DNA from: Pyrocephalus nanus
Taxonomy: Eukaryota > Chordata > Aves > Passeriformes > Tyrannidae
Assembly (NCBI GenBank): GCA_038380795.1
Contig: CM076261.1
Span: 96,432,418 to 96,496,417 of the forward strand
Reading direction: 5' to 3'
Length of the DNA: 64,000 nucleotides
Positions 21,681 to 32,757 of the stretch are shown here, in pieces (within the stretch, counting starts at the first letter, position 1; each line of letters opens with the position of its first letter). The position numbers and the translations under genes were made by a program. Under the pieces are notes generated by a model that saw nothing but the letters and a program-made list of their open reading frames with translations, was not told where the DNA came from and did not search any database.

Positions 21681-21972
21681 GCCACGCTTCTCCTGACGCC
21701 TTCTCCTGCCTTCTGTGCCGCCAACAAGGTGAGCCTGCAGCCCCTGACAACCCCCTCCTGCTCCTGCCACACCGCCCCCCTGGCCCCTCTCTCCCAGCAC
21801 GCTCTGCCCCAGCCTCAGCAGCCCTCACGCCTCCCCACAGCCCCACAGCAGCCTCCCCACTGCCTCGCCCTCCGCCAACACCGCCCCTCGCACCCCCACG
21901 GCCCTGCGCTGCCTCAGCCCCCTCTCTGCTCTGCTCTTCTCACCTCTTCTCTTCTCTTCCCTGCCCTCACAG
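21681..21972 (+). other. Noncoding exon 1 and intron, keratin copy 5
   Basis: Exon 1 ends at 21,728 (CCAACAAG|GTGAG); the intron is 21,729-21,972. The start of exon 1 is estimated. Confidence 0.8.
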
Positions 21973-21992
21973 GGCCCCTCCACACCACACCC

Positions 21993-22328
21993 ATGGCCTG
22001 CTACGACCTCTGCCGCCCCTGCGCACCCACCCCGCTGGCCAACAGCTGCAACCAGCCCTGTGTCACCCAGTGCCAGGACTCCACCGTCCTCATCCAGCCC
22101 TCCCCCGTGCTCGTCACCCTGCCAGGGCCCATCATGACCTCCTTCCCCCAGAGCTCCGCCGTCGGATCCGCCGCAGGGGCTGCCCTGGGCACGGAGCTCA
22201 ATGCCCAGGGACAGCCCATCTCCGGCGCCTTTGGGGCCTTTGGCTACGGCCTCGGCTCTGCCCGGGCCTTTGGCTACGGCCTGGGAGGCCTGGGCTGCTA
22301 CGGCACCAGGGGCTGCTCCACCTGCTGA
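21993..22328 (+). CDS. Feather-type beta-keratin (copy 5)
   Basis: 111 residues with Leu40 and Ala60, the same protein as copy 3. The class B 3'UTR has one private change (ACCTGCAACAGGG for ACCTCCAACAGGG). Promoter, donor and acceptor are intact. Confidence 0.95.
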   Translation: MACYDLCRPCAPTPLANSCNQPCVTQCQDSTVLIQPSPVLVTLPGPIMTSFPQSSAVGSAAGAALGTELNAQGQPISGAFGAFGYGLGSARAFGYGLGGLGCYGTRGCSTC

Positions 22329-22767
22329 GCCCCCAAACAACTGCCCCAACACCAACCACCCACCACCTGCAATCCTCCACCTGCAACAGGGATTCATCTC
22401 CAGCCCAAGGCTCTCCCAGGGCCTCAGCACTTCCAGCTCCTGCTCTCAGGGCTCCCAGCAAGGAAGCAGGGAAGGGGCCAGCCCTCGCTGCTGCCAACAT
22501 GGCCCAGCTCCCTCCTCCTCTTCTCCCCCTTCCTTCTCTCCAGCGCCCCTTGGGCTCTGCCCAATCCCCTCTGCTGCAAACACCTTCTCACAACACACAC
22601 ACCATCGGCCACCTCCGCTGGGCTGCTCCCAACAAGGGCAGCAGGAAGACCTGGGGGCTCTGCAGAAATTCTCCTGCCAGGGAAGGATTTGGCTGATGGT
22701 CGCCCTCCTGGGACCTCAGAGCAGATCCCTTCCCCTGGCTGCTTGTTCCTTTTCTCTCTTTTGTCTC

Positions 22768-22773
22768 AATAAA
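22768..22773 (+). terminator. Poly(A) signal of keratin copy 5
   Basis: AATAAA in TTTGTCTCAATAAACTTC, class B. Confidence 0.82.
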
Positions 22774-25631
22774 CTTCTTCTGCATCACAGCCTCTGATGT
22801 CTCCTATTAATTGTTTCATCCCATGCTCTCACAATCTGAAGCAGCACAACACCAAGGCTCAACAGGCCATCAGAGTGGGTGGAAAAGGGCCACAAGACCT
22901 TTCTTAACACATTTGCCACCACCACTGGCACACACACTGGCACGGGGGGGGGCCTTCCAAAATACAGCACAAACCCTTCACCGGCTACACCAAAGGCTTC
23001 CCCACAACAATGCTCTCCTGCACACACCTCTGTCAAAATCTCTCTGGGCCAGCACACACTGCACAAACTCTCTCACCCAGAAGGATTCTCAAACCCTCCA
23101 GAAAAAAGAGATACAAGATTAATTAGATTGGCAAGAACACTGAAGATGAAGTGCTTCGACTCCTCTTCACAAGCAGAGCCAGAGAGCGCATTTCCAGCAC
23201 TATGGGCAGTTCAGTTTTAGCTCTCTCAGGAGGGAGACTCCACCACGTCTTCCACACTATGAACACCCTCAAACTTCTTCTTTGCCCATGGAATTGCATT
23301 TGTTTTCACTTGTGCTCACATCCACCTCTCCAGCTACTGTGCAGGACTCTCAAGAGCCAGGTTCCCTTCCCTTCATTCCTTCATTCCTGCCATCACACAT
23401 TCATACACACCTCACATGACCCAGAGCACGTTTTTGACTCCTGCCCAAGTGTTCCCAACTCTCTCACCCTCTCCACTTATGAAAAAGTCCTGCACCCCTT
23501 CACAATCCCCGTGGCCCTACCCTGGTCTGGAGTCACTCACTCCAGGATCCTTTGGTTCTCCACCATCACCACAAGGTCCCTCTGCTGGGTTGCTTTCTAT
23601 CTGATTGCTCCCCAGACACTGCTGCCACAGCAAAGAGTCCTCTGAAGAGAAAGGACTGGGCATTTCCCTTCCATAATTCCATCAGATTCCTCTCTGGGCA
23701 GGGCTGGAAAATCAGGTCCCTCCCTCAGCACTGCAGGGCTCAGCCCACCTTTCCCCTGCACTATTGCACATGCAGGGACACAACCCCCCTCTCTGGGGGG
23801 AGCCCTGACACCCCCTGACTCCCTGGCACCCCCAGCCCAGCCCTGCCCTGGCCCAGCTGCCTCTTGCCTGCCAGGCCCTGCAGCCCCAGCAAGGCCCAGC
23901 CACAGATCCCCTTCCTGCCTCCCCTCCTCTTCCTCCCCAACAGCTCTGCTGCCCTGGGGGACAACCCTCAGCACACTCAGCTCGCCTGCATTTCGGCACC
24001 TGCTGGCAGTCACCACAGGCCTTTGGGGACACTGCAATCACCCAACTCAGCCCCAGTTATCACAGGCACTCAGGGAGGAGGCAGGAACTGCACACCTGCC
24101 AGGCTGCTCTGAGGACCCAGAGCAATGATGGAGAAGATCCCACAGGGTGGGACTGGAAGGCACTGGAAGGACAATGAGACCATCAGGCACAGCCAGGGTG
24201 GGGTCACTCAGGGAAAGTCTCTCCTGGCTGATTTCATATCCTCCTGTGTTTCTGCCCCTCCACTCACAGATGAAGGGAATGTGAGGAACACAATTCCTTG
24301 GCACTTCAGTCAGGTTGATGATCCTGTCCCTCACTGGACCCTCCTGGACAGGACAATTGTCCAGCTGGGGATCAGCAGCACAGGCAGCCCTGGGTGAAGA
24401 ACTGGGGGATGCCAGAGCTCCAAGGGGGACAGTGACTGGGGCTCCATCTGCCTGCTGACCCATCCCCAGCGCTGGCCCCAGGGCTCCCTGGCAGCCCCAC
24501 TTCTCTCCCACATTTTAAACCTTGCTCTGCCAGCAGCACAAGTGGCCAGCAAGAGCCAAAGGCCATCGTGCAGCCACTCTCACCTGCAAATTGCCCTCTC
24601 CTGAAGGCTCTTCTTTTCCCCTGGCAGGGTTGGCAGAACACAGGAATGGATGGAAATGGTGAATGACCAAAGCTCCAGCCTGGAAGGTTCACAACATCAG
24701 CTCACCCAAAACAGCTCCTGAACCACATCCTGGAGCAGCAGCTGCACTGCTGAGGCTTTCCTGCTTCCCTGGGTCACACAGGAACACCCCCACCATTGCA
24801 GAGGAGTCAAGAGGAGCACATTGACCTTCTAAAGGCAATTACTGGCTTTGGCTCAGAGCTACAGCATATCAAAATTTACAGGTTAAAAGCTCCAAAACCT
24901 TATGACACAAAGGCTGAAAATGTAAATTAAGGTCATAGACCAGCCTGGGCAAAAAGATTATCCAGCCTGTGTTTGCTTTTTGTTCACTGCATTCTTCCTG
25001 AGCTGAAGAAACACGGTTTCAATGACAGAATCTGCTGCTGGTCAACTTTGGAAGACCCAAATGGAATGGAACAGTGGGAAGGAGCTCAGCCTGATAGACC
25101 TCAAGCTTTGCACATCATCCCTCTGGATCCTGTTCAAGACAGGAGGGGAATGAGCTTTCCTTCAGCCATCAGGAAGTGCTCCCAGGCACCAGGACCTTTC
25201 CAGGCTATTGCAGAGGGACCTCCCAAGAACAAAAAGCAGCTCCCTCAGCATTCCTGGGTGCAGCACAACGACTGATGGACATCCAGGAGCACAGCAGAGC
25301 GATCACTCTGCACAACAGAGCCACAAACCACAGCACACGAGTGGCATGAGGTCACCTCACTGAGGACACCTCTGCCACCAAAGCTTTGCTCATGTCTACA
25401 AACCTCCCAGTAATGCACTTGCCATGCAAATCCTGCCACTTCCAACTGAATCTCAAAAGCTGCCGCCAAGGGCAGATGGACACGGCCTCAAGGGCAGGAC
25501 AGGACATTGCAGAGCTGGGGAAGGAAAACACGCCCAGCTCAGGACTGGCCAGGCTGGGCCAGGCAAGAGCTGCTGCCTGAGAAATGCCCCAAGGGCCTGG
25601 GCCAAGGCTGTGCCGCCCCTGCGGGAGCAGC
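22774..25631. other. B spacer, unit 3: no gene seen
   Basis: Nearly identical to the B spacer of unit 1, with no coding sequence or mobile element recognised. It ends with the octamer and TATA box of copy 6. Confidence 0.6.
25424..25431 (+). promoter_or_regulatory. Octamer motif ATGCAAAT, keratin copy 6
   Basis: Perfect octamer, 208 bp upstream of the TATA box. Confidence 0.55.
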
Positions 25632-25638
25632 ATAAAAG
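25632..25638 (+). promoter_or_regulatory. TATA box, keratin copy 6
   Basis: ATAAAAG, 336 bp upstream of the ATG; 5 bp closer than in the other copies because of an intron deletion. Confidence 0.85.
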
Positions 25639-25660
25639 CCGGCCCAGCGCCTCTCTCCCT

Positions 25661-25947
25661 GCCACGCTTCTCCTGACGCCTTCTCCTGCCTTCTGTGCCG
25701 CCAACAAGGTGAGCCTGCAGCCCCTGACAACCCCCTCCTGCTCCTGCCACACCGCCCCCCTGGCCCCTCTCTCCCAGCACGCTCTGCCCCAGCCTCAGCA
25801 GCCCTCACGCCTCCCCACAGCCCCACAGCAGCCTCCCCACTGCCTCGCCCTCCGCCAACACCGCCCCTCGCACCCCCACGGCCCTGCGCTGCCTCAGCCC
25901 CCTCTCTGCTCTGCTCTTCTCACCTCTTCTCTTCCCTGCCCTCACAG
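25661..25947 (+). other. Noncoding exon 1 and shortened intron, keratin copy 6
   Basis: Exon 1 ends at 25,708 (CCAACAAG|GTGAG). The intron (25,709-25,947) is 239 bp, having lost one TCTTC-type 5-bp unit from the pyrimidine tract near the acceptor. The acceptor itself is unchanged. The start of exon 1 is estimated. Confidence 0.8.
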
Positions 25948-25967
25948 GGCCCCTCCACACCACACCC

Positions 25968-26303
25968 ATGGCCTGCTACAACCTCTGCCGCCCCTGCGCA
26001 CCCACCCCGCTGGCCAACAGCTGCAACCAGCCCTGTGTCACCCAGTGCCAGGACTCCACCGTCCTCATCCAGCCCTCCCCCGTGCTCGTCACCCTGCCAG
26101 GGCCCATCATGACCTCCTTCCCCCAGAGCTCCGCCGTCGGATCCGCCGCAGGGGCTGCCCTGGGCACGGAGCTCAATGCCCAGGGACAGCCCATCTCCGG
26201 CGCCTTTGGGGCCTTTGGCTACGGCCTCGGCTCTGCCCGGGCCTTTGGCTACGGCCTGGGAGGCCTGGGCTGCTACGGCACCAGGGGCTGCTCCACCTGC
26301 TGA
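25968..26303 (+). CDS. Feather-type beta-keratin (copy 6)
   Basis: 111 residues with Leu40, Ala60 and a private Asp5Asn change (TAC AAC in place of TAC GAC), so the N-terminus reads [10 protein letters not shown]. Asp5 is common at this place in feather keratins, so the loss of the acidic side chain is notable, but every Cys and the core are kept. The 3'UTR is class A. Confidence 0.95.
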   Translation: MACYNLCRPCAPTPLANSCNQPCVTQCQDSTVLIQPSPVLVTLPGPIMTSFPQSSAVGSAAGAALGTELNAQGQPISGAFGAFGYGLGSARAFGYGLGGLGCYGTRGCSTC

Positions 26304-26450
26304 GGGTCCTCCAAAACAACCCTCACACCACCAGCTCGGGGCTCTGCAAAAGTCTGCTGTAAGAAAATGACCTCAGTTATTGTTCATCTTTCTTGCACTC
26401 ACACCTGAATTCTATTACTTTTGTCTCTTGTTTTTTCACTCTTTTGTCTC

Positions 26451-26456
26451 AATAAA
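26451..26456 (+). terminator. Poly(A) signal of keratin copy 6
   Basis: AATAAA, class A context, 148 bp after the stop. Confidence 0.85.
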
Positions 26457-27636
26457 GTTCTCCTGCAGCAAAACATCAGATGCCTCCTCAGCCTTTCTTC
26501 TCCCAAGTCTCCCAGAACTTCATTGGGCACAGAGCTCTGGCACCAGATGCCATCGCATGGGGGGAGAAGGGACCAGCTCTCTCCTAGGAAATATTTCACA
26601 AGCATCAACACACACTGGCACAGAAGGGCCTTCCACAATGGGACACAAACTCTTCTCTTGCCCAAACACAGCCTTGGACACACCACCCACCCCTCTGACA
26701 CAAACTCCCAGGGGGTGCTGCCTTAAGTGTCCATGGACACCGCGGGCTCCAGCCCTTCATCAGCCCCAAGGCTCTGCTCTGCATCCCACCCACAGCTCCC
26801 TCTTTGCCTCATTCTCAGGCTCTCCCAGCTCAACACACAACTCCAATCTCACCACAAATCAGCACAAATCAACAATCCCCTCTCTCTCCCTGCTGCCCAC
26901 ACTGTGGCCACGAGCCCAGGACACGGGGGGTTTCTGGGCTGCCAGGGCACATTCCTGGCTCCCATTCCCTTCTTCACCCACCAGTGCCCTCCAAGCCTTC
27001 TCCACAGGGCTGCTCTCAAACAGTCCCCACCAGCCTGCAGCCCTCTTAGGCACTCACACAACCCACCAGCTCCTGGCCCTGTGGAACCTCACGACAAGAG
27101 CTCAGGTCCTCCTCTCCTGCCCATCCAGGCTCCTCTGGATGCCATCAGCTACCCTTGGGTACCAACCACACCACTCAGCTTGGGTGAGACTGCAGTTAGT
27201 CCTTCATCCTGGTGGAAATGGTGTAGATCAAACCCCCAAGGAGCAAGGTTCAGAATGGAAGCTCAGCCAGAGAAGCACCTGGAGCAGATCCAGCAGCAAC
27301 TCCGCTGATTTGGCTGTCATGATTCACGGTGTCACACAAGAACACCAAAACTGTAACAGAGCAGGAGGGAGGACCTCACTGACCTCCCACTGCTGCTTCT
27401 GTTCATTTGTTCACAGAAGAGAAAATTCAGTCTTATGGGTTATAGGCTATGAAAAATTATGATCTTAATCCGGAATAAGTGGATTGACCTCAAAGATCAG
27501 CCTGGGAAAAACAGAATCTACCTCCTGTTTGTTGTTTGCTCATTGTATTTCTTAATTAAATCAGAAAATAAACATTCAAAGGCAGAATATAATGTCCTGT
27601 AAATTTGAGAAACCCACATGGACCATACCTCTGGCA

Positions 27637-28195
27637 ATGATGGTGAAGCTGAGCAAGGCCCTAAAGAGTTACCTTAAAATGCTTAGTTAGAGATAGAAGT
27701 CAGGTCTTAGGAATTTTAAAAGATGGTACCTTGCATGGCAGAGAATGCTCACACCCAGGTAAGAACAGGAAGGAAGAGTTCCTTAAGAGATAAGGGGCGA
27801 GAAAGGGGCATGAGTACAACAGCTTGCAAAATTAACCATCAGGAAGTCAGCCAACTATGAAAGCTGAGAAATTCAAGCGAGGAAGAAGAGTAAAATACAA
27901 CCCCTTTGAGTCTGAAGAAACAGGAATGACCACCTGAAGCTCACTCCAAAAAAAGACTCTGTCCAGACTCCATCTATTATGAATATTATGTTTAGATATT
28001 GCAACTGTATAAATATGCATGTAAAGATGTTGGAATTACTCACCAAAACTGTATAAATTCCCTGACTTTTCACTGATAACTTCGGAGCTGGTTTGTCCGG
28101 TGAGAACCAGCTGGTCTCCCCAGCGTTGCTCGAAATAAATCCCTCTTGCTGCTTAAAGACCCAAAACTGTCTCTGAGCAGTTTCATTGCCCCCTT
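27637..28195 (+). mobile_element. Putative solo LTR, unit 4
   Basis: Equivalent of the LTR-like block in unit 1; nearly identical, boundaries approximate. Confidence 0.45.
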
Positions 28196-28566
28196 TGGGC
28201 ATCAAGGGCACCTGAGCACAGGCCACTTCTCCAGGCACTCACTCCTGCTCTGCCTCCAGAAACCAAGGCAGGAGCTCTCTGTCAGCCCTCAGCAAGCGCT
28301 CCCAGGCACTGTGCCCAGGAGCAGCTGATGGCAAGAGGAGCACAGTGGCCTCCCCAGCACATCAGGCAGCTCCCTCAGCATTCCTGGCTGCAGCCCCTCA
28401 GGCCCTGAGGCCACAGCTGCACCAAGGCACACAGCAAACCTTCCTCCAGGCCTTCCCCTTGCCCACCAACACTCACTGCTCGCCTGACAAACCCCCTGCA
28501 AACTCTCCCCGCGGCTCCAGGGGGGCAGCTCTGCCTGGGAGGCTTTGGGGCCTCATCTTCACAAGG

Positions 28567-28992
28567 GCCCCCAAACCACAGCACACCAGGGACACGGGGG
28601 GACCTCACTGAGGGCACCCCCAATTTCCTTGGCCTTTGCTTTATTCAGCCCTCCCTGACACACACCCAACAAGCCAACCCTCCCAAAAACCAACTCCTCA
28701 AAGCTGCCACCAAGGGCAGATGGACACGGCCTCGAGGGCAGCACATGCAATCCCACAACTCCACAAACCACAGCACGGCAGGGACATCAGGGGACCTCAC
28801 TGAGCACACCCCACCTCTCCTGGGCAGTGTCTGCAGCTGCCAAGTGCCCCCACAAGCACATTCCACGCACAACCTCCCAAACACCAACTCTCCCTTCAAA
28901 GCTGCCGCCACCAGGACACGTCTGCAAGAGGAGCACACGCCAAGGGAGCCCTGGGGGAAGGAAAACACACCCCACCTCACCCACTCAGCGCT
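28567..28992 (+). repeat. Degenerate copies of the keratin upstream module, unit 4
   Basis: Same two decayed modules as in unit 1. Confidence 0.6.
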
Positions 28993-29001
28993 CACCTTGG
29001 C

Positions 29002-29247
29002 CTGCAAGGAGCTCCCCTTGCTCCAGCAGCACCTGCCTTGCACAAACCCACAATGGCTGGGCCTCAGCACCTCCTGGGGCTGCAAGTGCCGGGGGATGGC
29101 ACTCAAGGTGAGCTGCTCCACAACCTTCCCCACCACTGAGCTCACACTGAAAGGCCTGCAGTTCCCCACATCCTCTTCCCAGCCATTCTTCTCCAGCTCC
29201 AGCACTTTTTCTAACCTGCACTCAACTGGCACCTCCCTGGTCACAAA
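29002..29247 (-). pseudogene. CR1 reverse-transcriptase fragment, unit 4
   Basis: Same truncated ORF2 remnant as in unit 1, with one private substitution ahead of the conserved block. Confidence 0.8.
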
Positions 29248-29284
29248 CACTGGAGCTCCAGGAACCTCTGCAAGGACACCATAA

Positions 29285-29582
29285 AATCATCACAGAATGG
29301 TTGTGTGGGAAGGGACCTTAAAGATCAGCCAGTTCCAACCTCAGCCATGGGCAGGGACACCTTCCACTAGCCCAGGTTGCTCCAAGCCCCATCCAACCTG
29401 GCCTAGGACACTTCCAGGGATCCAGGGGCAGCCACAGCTTCTCTGGGTGACCTGAGCCAGGGCCTCCCCACCCTCCCAGCCAAGAATTTCCTCCCACAAT
29501 CCCATCTAAGCCCACCCTCTCTCAGCTGGAAAACATTCCCCTTGATCCTGTTCCCACCTGGCAGTGGAGCAGATCCCAGAGT
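29285..29582 (-). mobile_element. CR1 LINE 3' end, unit 4
   Basis: Minus-oriented CR1 3'UTR as in unit 1. Confidence 0.85.
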
Positions 29583-30157
29583 TCAACCCAACCTGCCCCA
29601 GCAGGGACAGCTCAACCAGGCTGGGCAGGACCATGTCCTGTCAGGGTTTCAGCCACTTGAGGCCATTTCCACCCGTCCTGTCTTTGGGACCACAAGAGAA
29701 CCCTTGGGACCCCCTGGATGTGGAAGCCAGAGCACAGCACAAAGAAAGGCCAGGGAGAAAGACAGGCCCAGGGAGCTGGCAGGTGGTGGGGGGCACTGAA
29801 CAGGATGGAAGGGGCAGCCCCTCCCAGCCGGCAAAACTGCCCAGCCCAGAGCAGCCTGACAGGGCTGGGATGGTTTGGGGCCCCTCCTCACAACACACCC
29901 ACCAACAAAGCTACAGCAGTGCCAAGGAATGAACTCACTGAGGACACCCCAATTGTCCCAGGCTTTGGTTATTTCTTCTCAGCAATCCTGGGTGCAGCAC
30001 AACGACTGATGGACATCCAGGAGCACAGCAGAGGGTTCACTCTGCACAACAGAGCCACAAACCACAGCACACGAGTGGCATGAGGTCACCTCACTGATGA
30101 CACCTCTGCCACCAAAGCTTTGCTCATGTCTACAAACCTCCCAGAAATGCACTTGCC

Positions 30158-30165
30158 ATGCAAAT
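30158..30165 (+). promoter_or_regulatory. Octamer motif ATGCAAAT, keratin copy 7
   Basis: Perfect octamer, 208 bp upstream of the TATA box. Confidence 0.55.
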
Positions 30166-30365
30166 CCTGCCACTTACAACTAAATCTCAAAAGCTGCCGC
30201 CAAGGGCAGATGGACACGGCCTCAAGGGCAGGACAGGACATTGCAGAGCTGGGGAAGGAAAACACGCCCAGCTCAGGACTGGCCAGGCTGGGCCAGGCAA
30301 GAGCTGCTGCCTGAGAAATGCCCCAAGGGCCTGGGCCAAGGCTGTGCCGCCCCTGCGGGAGCAGC

Positions 30366-30372
30366 ATAAAAG
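30366..30372 (+). promoter_or_regulatory. TATA box, keratin copy 7
   Basis: ATAAAAG, 341 bp upstream of the ATG. Confidence 0.85.
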
Positions 30373-30394
30373 CCGGCCCAGCGCCTCTCTCCCT

Positions 30395-30686
30395 GCCACG
30401 CTTCTCCTGACGCCTTCTCCTGCCTTCTGTGCCGCCAACAAGGTGAGCCTGCAGCCCCTGACAACCCCCTCCTGCTCCTGCCACACCGCCCCCCTGGCCC
30501 CTCTCTCCCAGCACGCTCTGCCCCAGCCTCAGCAGCCCTCACGCCTCCCCACAGCCCCACAGCAGCCTCCCCACTGCCTCGCCCTCCGCCAACACCGCCC
30601 CTCGCACCCCCACGGCCCTGCGCTGCCTCAGCCCCCTCTCTGCTCTGCTCTTCTCACCTCTTCTCTTCTCTTCCCTGCCCTCACAG
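30395..30686 (+). other. Noncoding exon 1 and intron, keratin copy 7
   Basis: Exon 1 ends at 30,442 (CCAACAAG|GTGAG); the intron is 30,443-30,686. The start of exon 1 is estimated. Confidence 0.8.
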
Positions 30687-30706
30687 GGCCCCTCCACACC
30701 ACACCC

Positions 30707-31042
30707 ATGGCCTGCTACGACCTCTGCCGCCCCTGCGCACCCACCCCGCTGGCCAACAGCTGCAACCAGCCCTGTGTCACCCAGTGCCAGGACTCCACCG
30801 TCCTCATCCAGCCCTCCCCCGTGCGCGTCACCCTGCCAGGGCCCATCATGACCTCCTTCCCCCAGAGCTCCGCCGTCGGATCCGCCGCAGGGGCTGCCCT
30901 GGGCACGGAGCTCAATGCCCAGGGACAGCCCATCTCCGGCGCCTTTGGGGCCTTTGGCTACGGCCTCGGCTCTGCCCGGGCCTTTGGCTACGGCCTGGGA
31001 GGCCTGGGCTGCTACGGCACCAGGGGCTGCTCCACCTGCTGA
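30707..31042 (+). CDS. Feather-type beta-keratin (copy 7, last of the array)
   Basis: 111 residues with Arg40 and Ala60, the same protein as copy 1. Its upstream side is an A spacer, as for the class B genes, but its 3'UTR is the third class (GGGTCCTCCACAACACC, then CTGATACAAC), closest to copy 4. Beyond the poly(A) signal the flank (CAAAAGGCCATCGGGGTGGGTGG) is a diverged relative of the class B flank. It is therefore a mosaic gene at the array edge. Signals are intact. Confidence 0.95.
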   Translation: MACYDLCRPCAPTPLANSCNQPCVTQCQDSTVLIQPSPVRVTLPGPIMTSFPQSSAVGSAAGAALGTELNAQGQPISGAFGAFGYGLGSARAFGYGLGGLGCYGTRGCSTC

Positions 31043-31187
31043 GGGTCCTCCACAACACCCCTCACACCACCAGCTCGGGGCTCTGCAAAATCTGATACAA
31101 CAAATGGACCTCAAGACCTGATCGCTCTACTTGCACCTCACAGTGGATCCCTTCTACTTTTTTTCTACCTTTTCTCTCTTTTGTCTC

Positions 31188-31193
31188 AATAAA
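31188..31193 (+). terminator. Poly(A) signal of keratin copy 7
   Basis: AATAAA in TTTGTCTCAATAAAGTTCTC, 145 bp after the stop. Confidence 0.85.
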
Positions 31194-31940
31194 GTTCTCC
31201 TGCAGCACATCCTGAGATGCCTCTTCCTCCTTTATTCCACCAGGCCTTTTCCAGCTTTACCCCCTTCAGAGCCAGGGCTCAAAAGGCCATCGGGGTGGGT
31301 GGAAAAGGGGCACAAGACACCTCCTAGGAAATTTGTCACCAACACCACCACCAGCAGCACTGAGTGAGGGTCTGTCAGAAAGTTCCACCAGCCCATCCTT
31401 GGTCACACTCAGGCTTTGACATGAAAACGCTCCCTCTGACACCCCAACCCTTTGCTCCCACCCCAAACACCTCCAGTCCCTCTCACACCATCTTCCCTCA
31501 CAGCCAGGTCCCAGGAACACCCACACAAACTCCCATGTCCTTGTCCTCTCCTGCTCCAAGGACCTTGGGTAACCCATGCAGGGTGTCCAGCTCACCACCC
31601 ACCCTTCTGGGGGCTCCTCAGCTCACCCAGCTCTGGGTCCCTGTTGTCCTGTCCCTCTGGCTGCACGGTCCCCTTTCCTCCTGCCTGGGAGTGCCCGGGC
31701 CAGGATCTCACCTTGCTGTGGCTCTGCAGCTGATCCCTGATGGAGATCCCCCGGCCACCACCCCCTGCTCACTGCAGGGCCCCACAGGGACCCCTTCTGG
31801 GGGTCTCTGCACCCCCCTCCTCCCTCTCCAGGGTCCCTGCAGTGCCTGTGCAGGTGACCCCAAGCCCCCCTCCCTCTGCTCTCGGGTCCCACAGCAAGTC
31901 CCCTTTGTGAGGTCACCGTCACTGGGCATTCCTGAGGCAC
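31194..31940. other. Right flank of the keratin array: no gene seen
   Basis: The first 170 bp or so are a diverged copy of the class B 3' flank. From about 31,370 the sequence is C-rich, has long open frames without recognised domains, and is no longer alignable with the array units. The array boundary lies in this stretch. Confidence 0.55.
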
Positions 31941-32757
31941 AGCATGGACACCTTGGAAGCAGGGACAAGCAGGGACAAGCAGGGACACCTTGGAAGCAGA
32001 GACAAGCAGGGACACCTTGGAAGCAGGGACAAGCAGGGACACCTTGGAAGCAGGGACAAGCATGGACACCTTGGAAGCAGGGACACCTTGGAAGCAGGGA
32101 CAAGCAGGGACAAGCATGGACACCTTGGAAGCAGGGACAAGCAGGGACACCTTGGAAGCAGGGACAAATATGGACACCTTGGAAGCAGGGACAAGCAGGG
32201 ACAAGCATGGACACCTTGGAAGCAGGGACAAGCAGGGACACCTTGGAAGCAGGGACAAGCAGGGACACCTTGGAAGCAGGGACAAGCATGGACACCTTGG
32301 AAGCAGGGACAAGCAGGGACACCTTGGAAGCAGGGACAAGCAGGGACACCTTGGAAGCAGGGACAAGCAGGGACAAGCATGGACACCTTGGAAGCAGGGA
32401 CAAGCAGGGACAAGCATGGACACCTTGGAAGCAGGGACAAGCAGGGACAAGCATGGACACCTTGGAAGCAGGGAAAAGCAGGGACACCTTGGAAGCAGGG
32501 ACAAGCAGGGACACCTTGGAAGCAGGGACAAGCAGGGACACCTTGGAAGCAGGGACAAGCATGGACACCTTTGAAGGAGGGAAAAGCAGGGACACCTTGG
32601 AAGCAGGGACAAGCATGGACACCTTGGAAGCAGGGACAAGCAGGGACACCTTGGAAGCAGGGACAAGCATGGACACCTTGGAAGGAGGGAAAAGCAGGGA
32701 CACCTTGGAAGCAGGGACAAGCATGGACACCTTGGAAGCAGGGACAAGCAGGGACAA
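31941..32757 (+). repeat. Minisatellite, 27-bp type (CACCTTGGAAGCAGGGACAA)
   Basis: Units alternate CACCTTGGAAGCAGGGACAA plus GCAGGGA or GCATGGA, giving periods of 27 bp and of 39 bp where an extra 12-bp AAGCAGGGACAA block is added. A few units have AAGGAGGGAAAA or ACAAATATGG variants. All periods are multiples of three, which keeps several frames open on both strands across the array. Confidence 0.92.

Larger units (their letters stand above)
17589..26303 (+). repeat. Two-gene higher-order repeat, unit 3 (8,715 bp)
   Basis: From after the stop of copy 4 to the stop of copy 6. Same order of A spacer, gene, B spacer, gene. The first 130 bp (3'UTR of copy 4) are clearly diverged from units 1, 2 and 4, while the flanks on both sides are nearly identical to them. 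Confidence 0.9.
26304..31042 (+). repeat. Last, half higher-order unit of the array (4,739 bp)
   Basis: One A spacer plus gene copy 7. There is no following B spacer and gene, so the array ends here after about 3.5 two-gene units. Confidence 0.88.
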
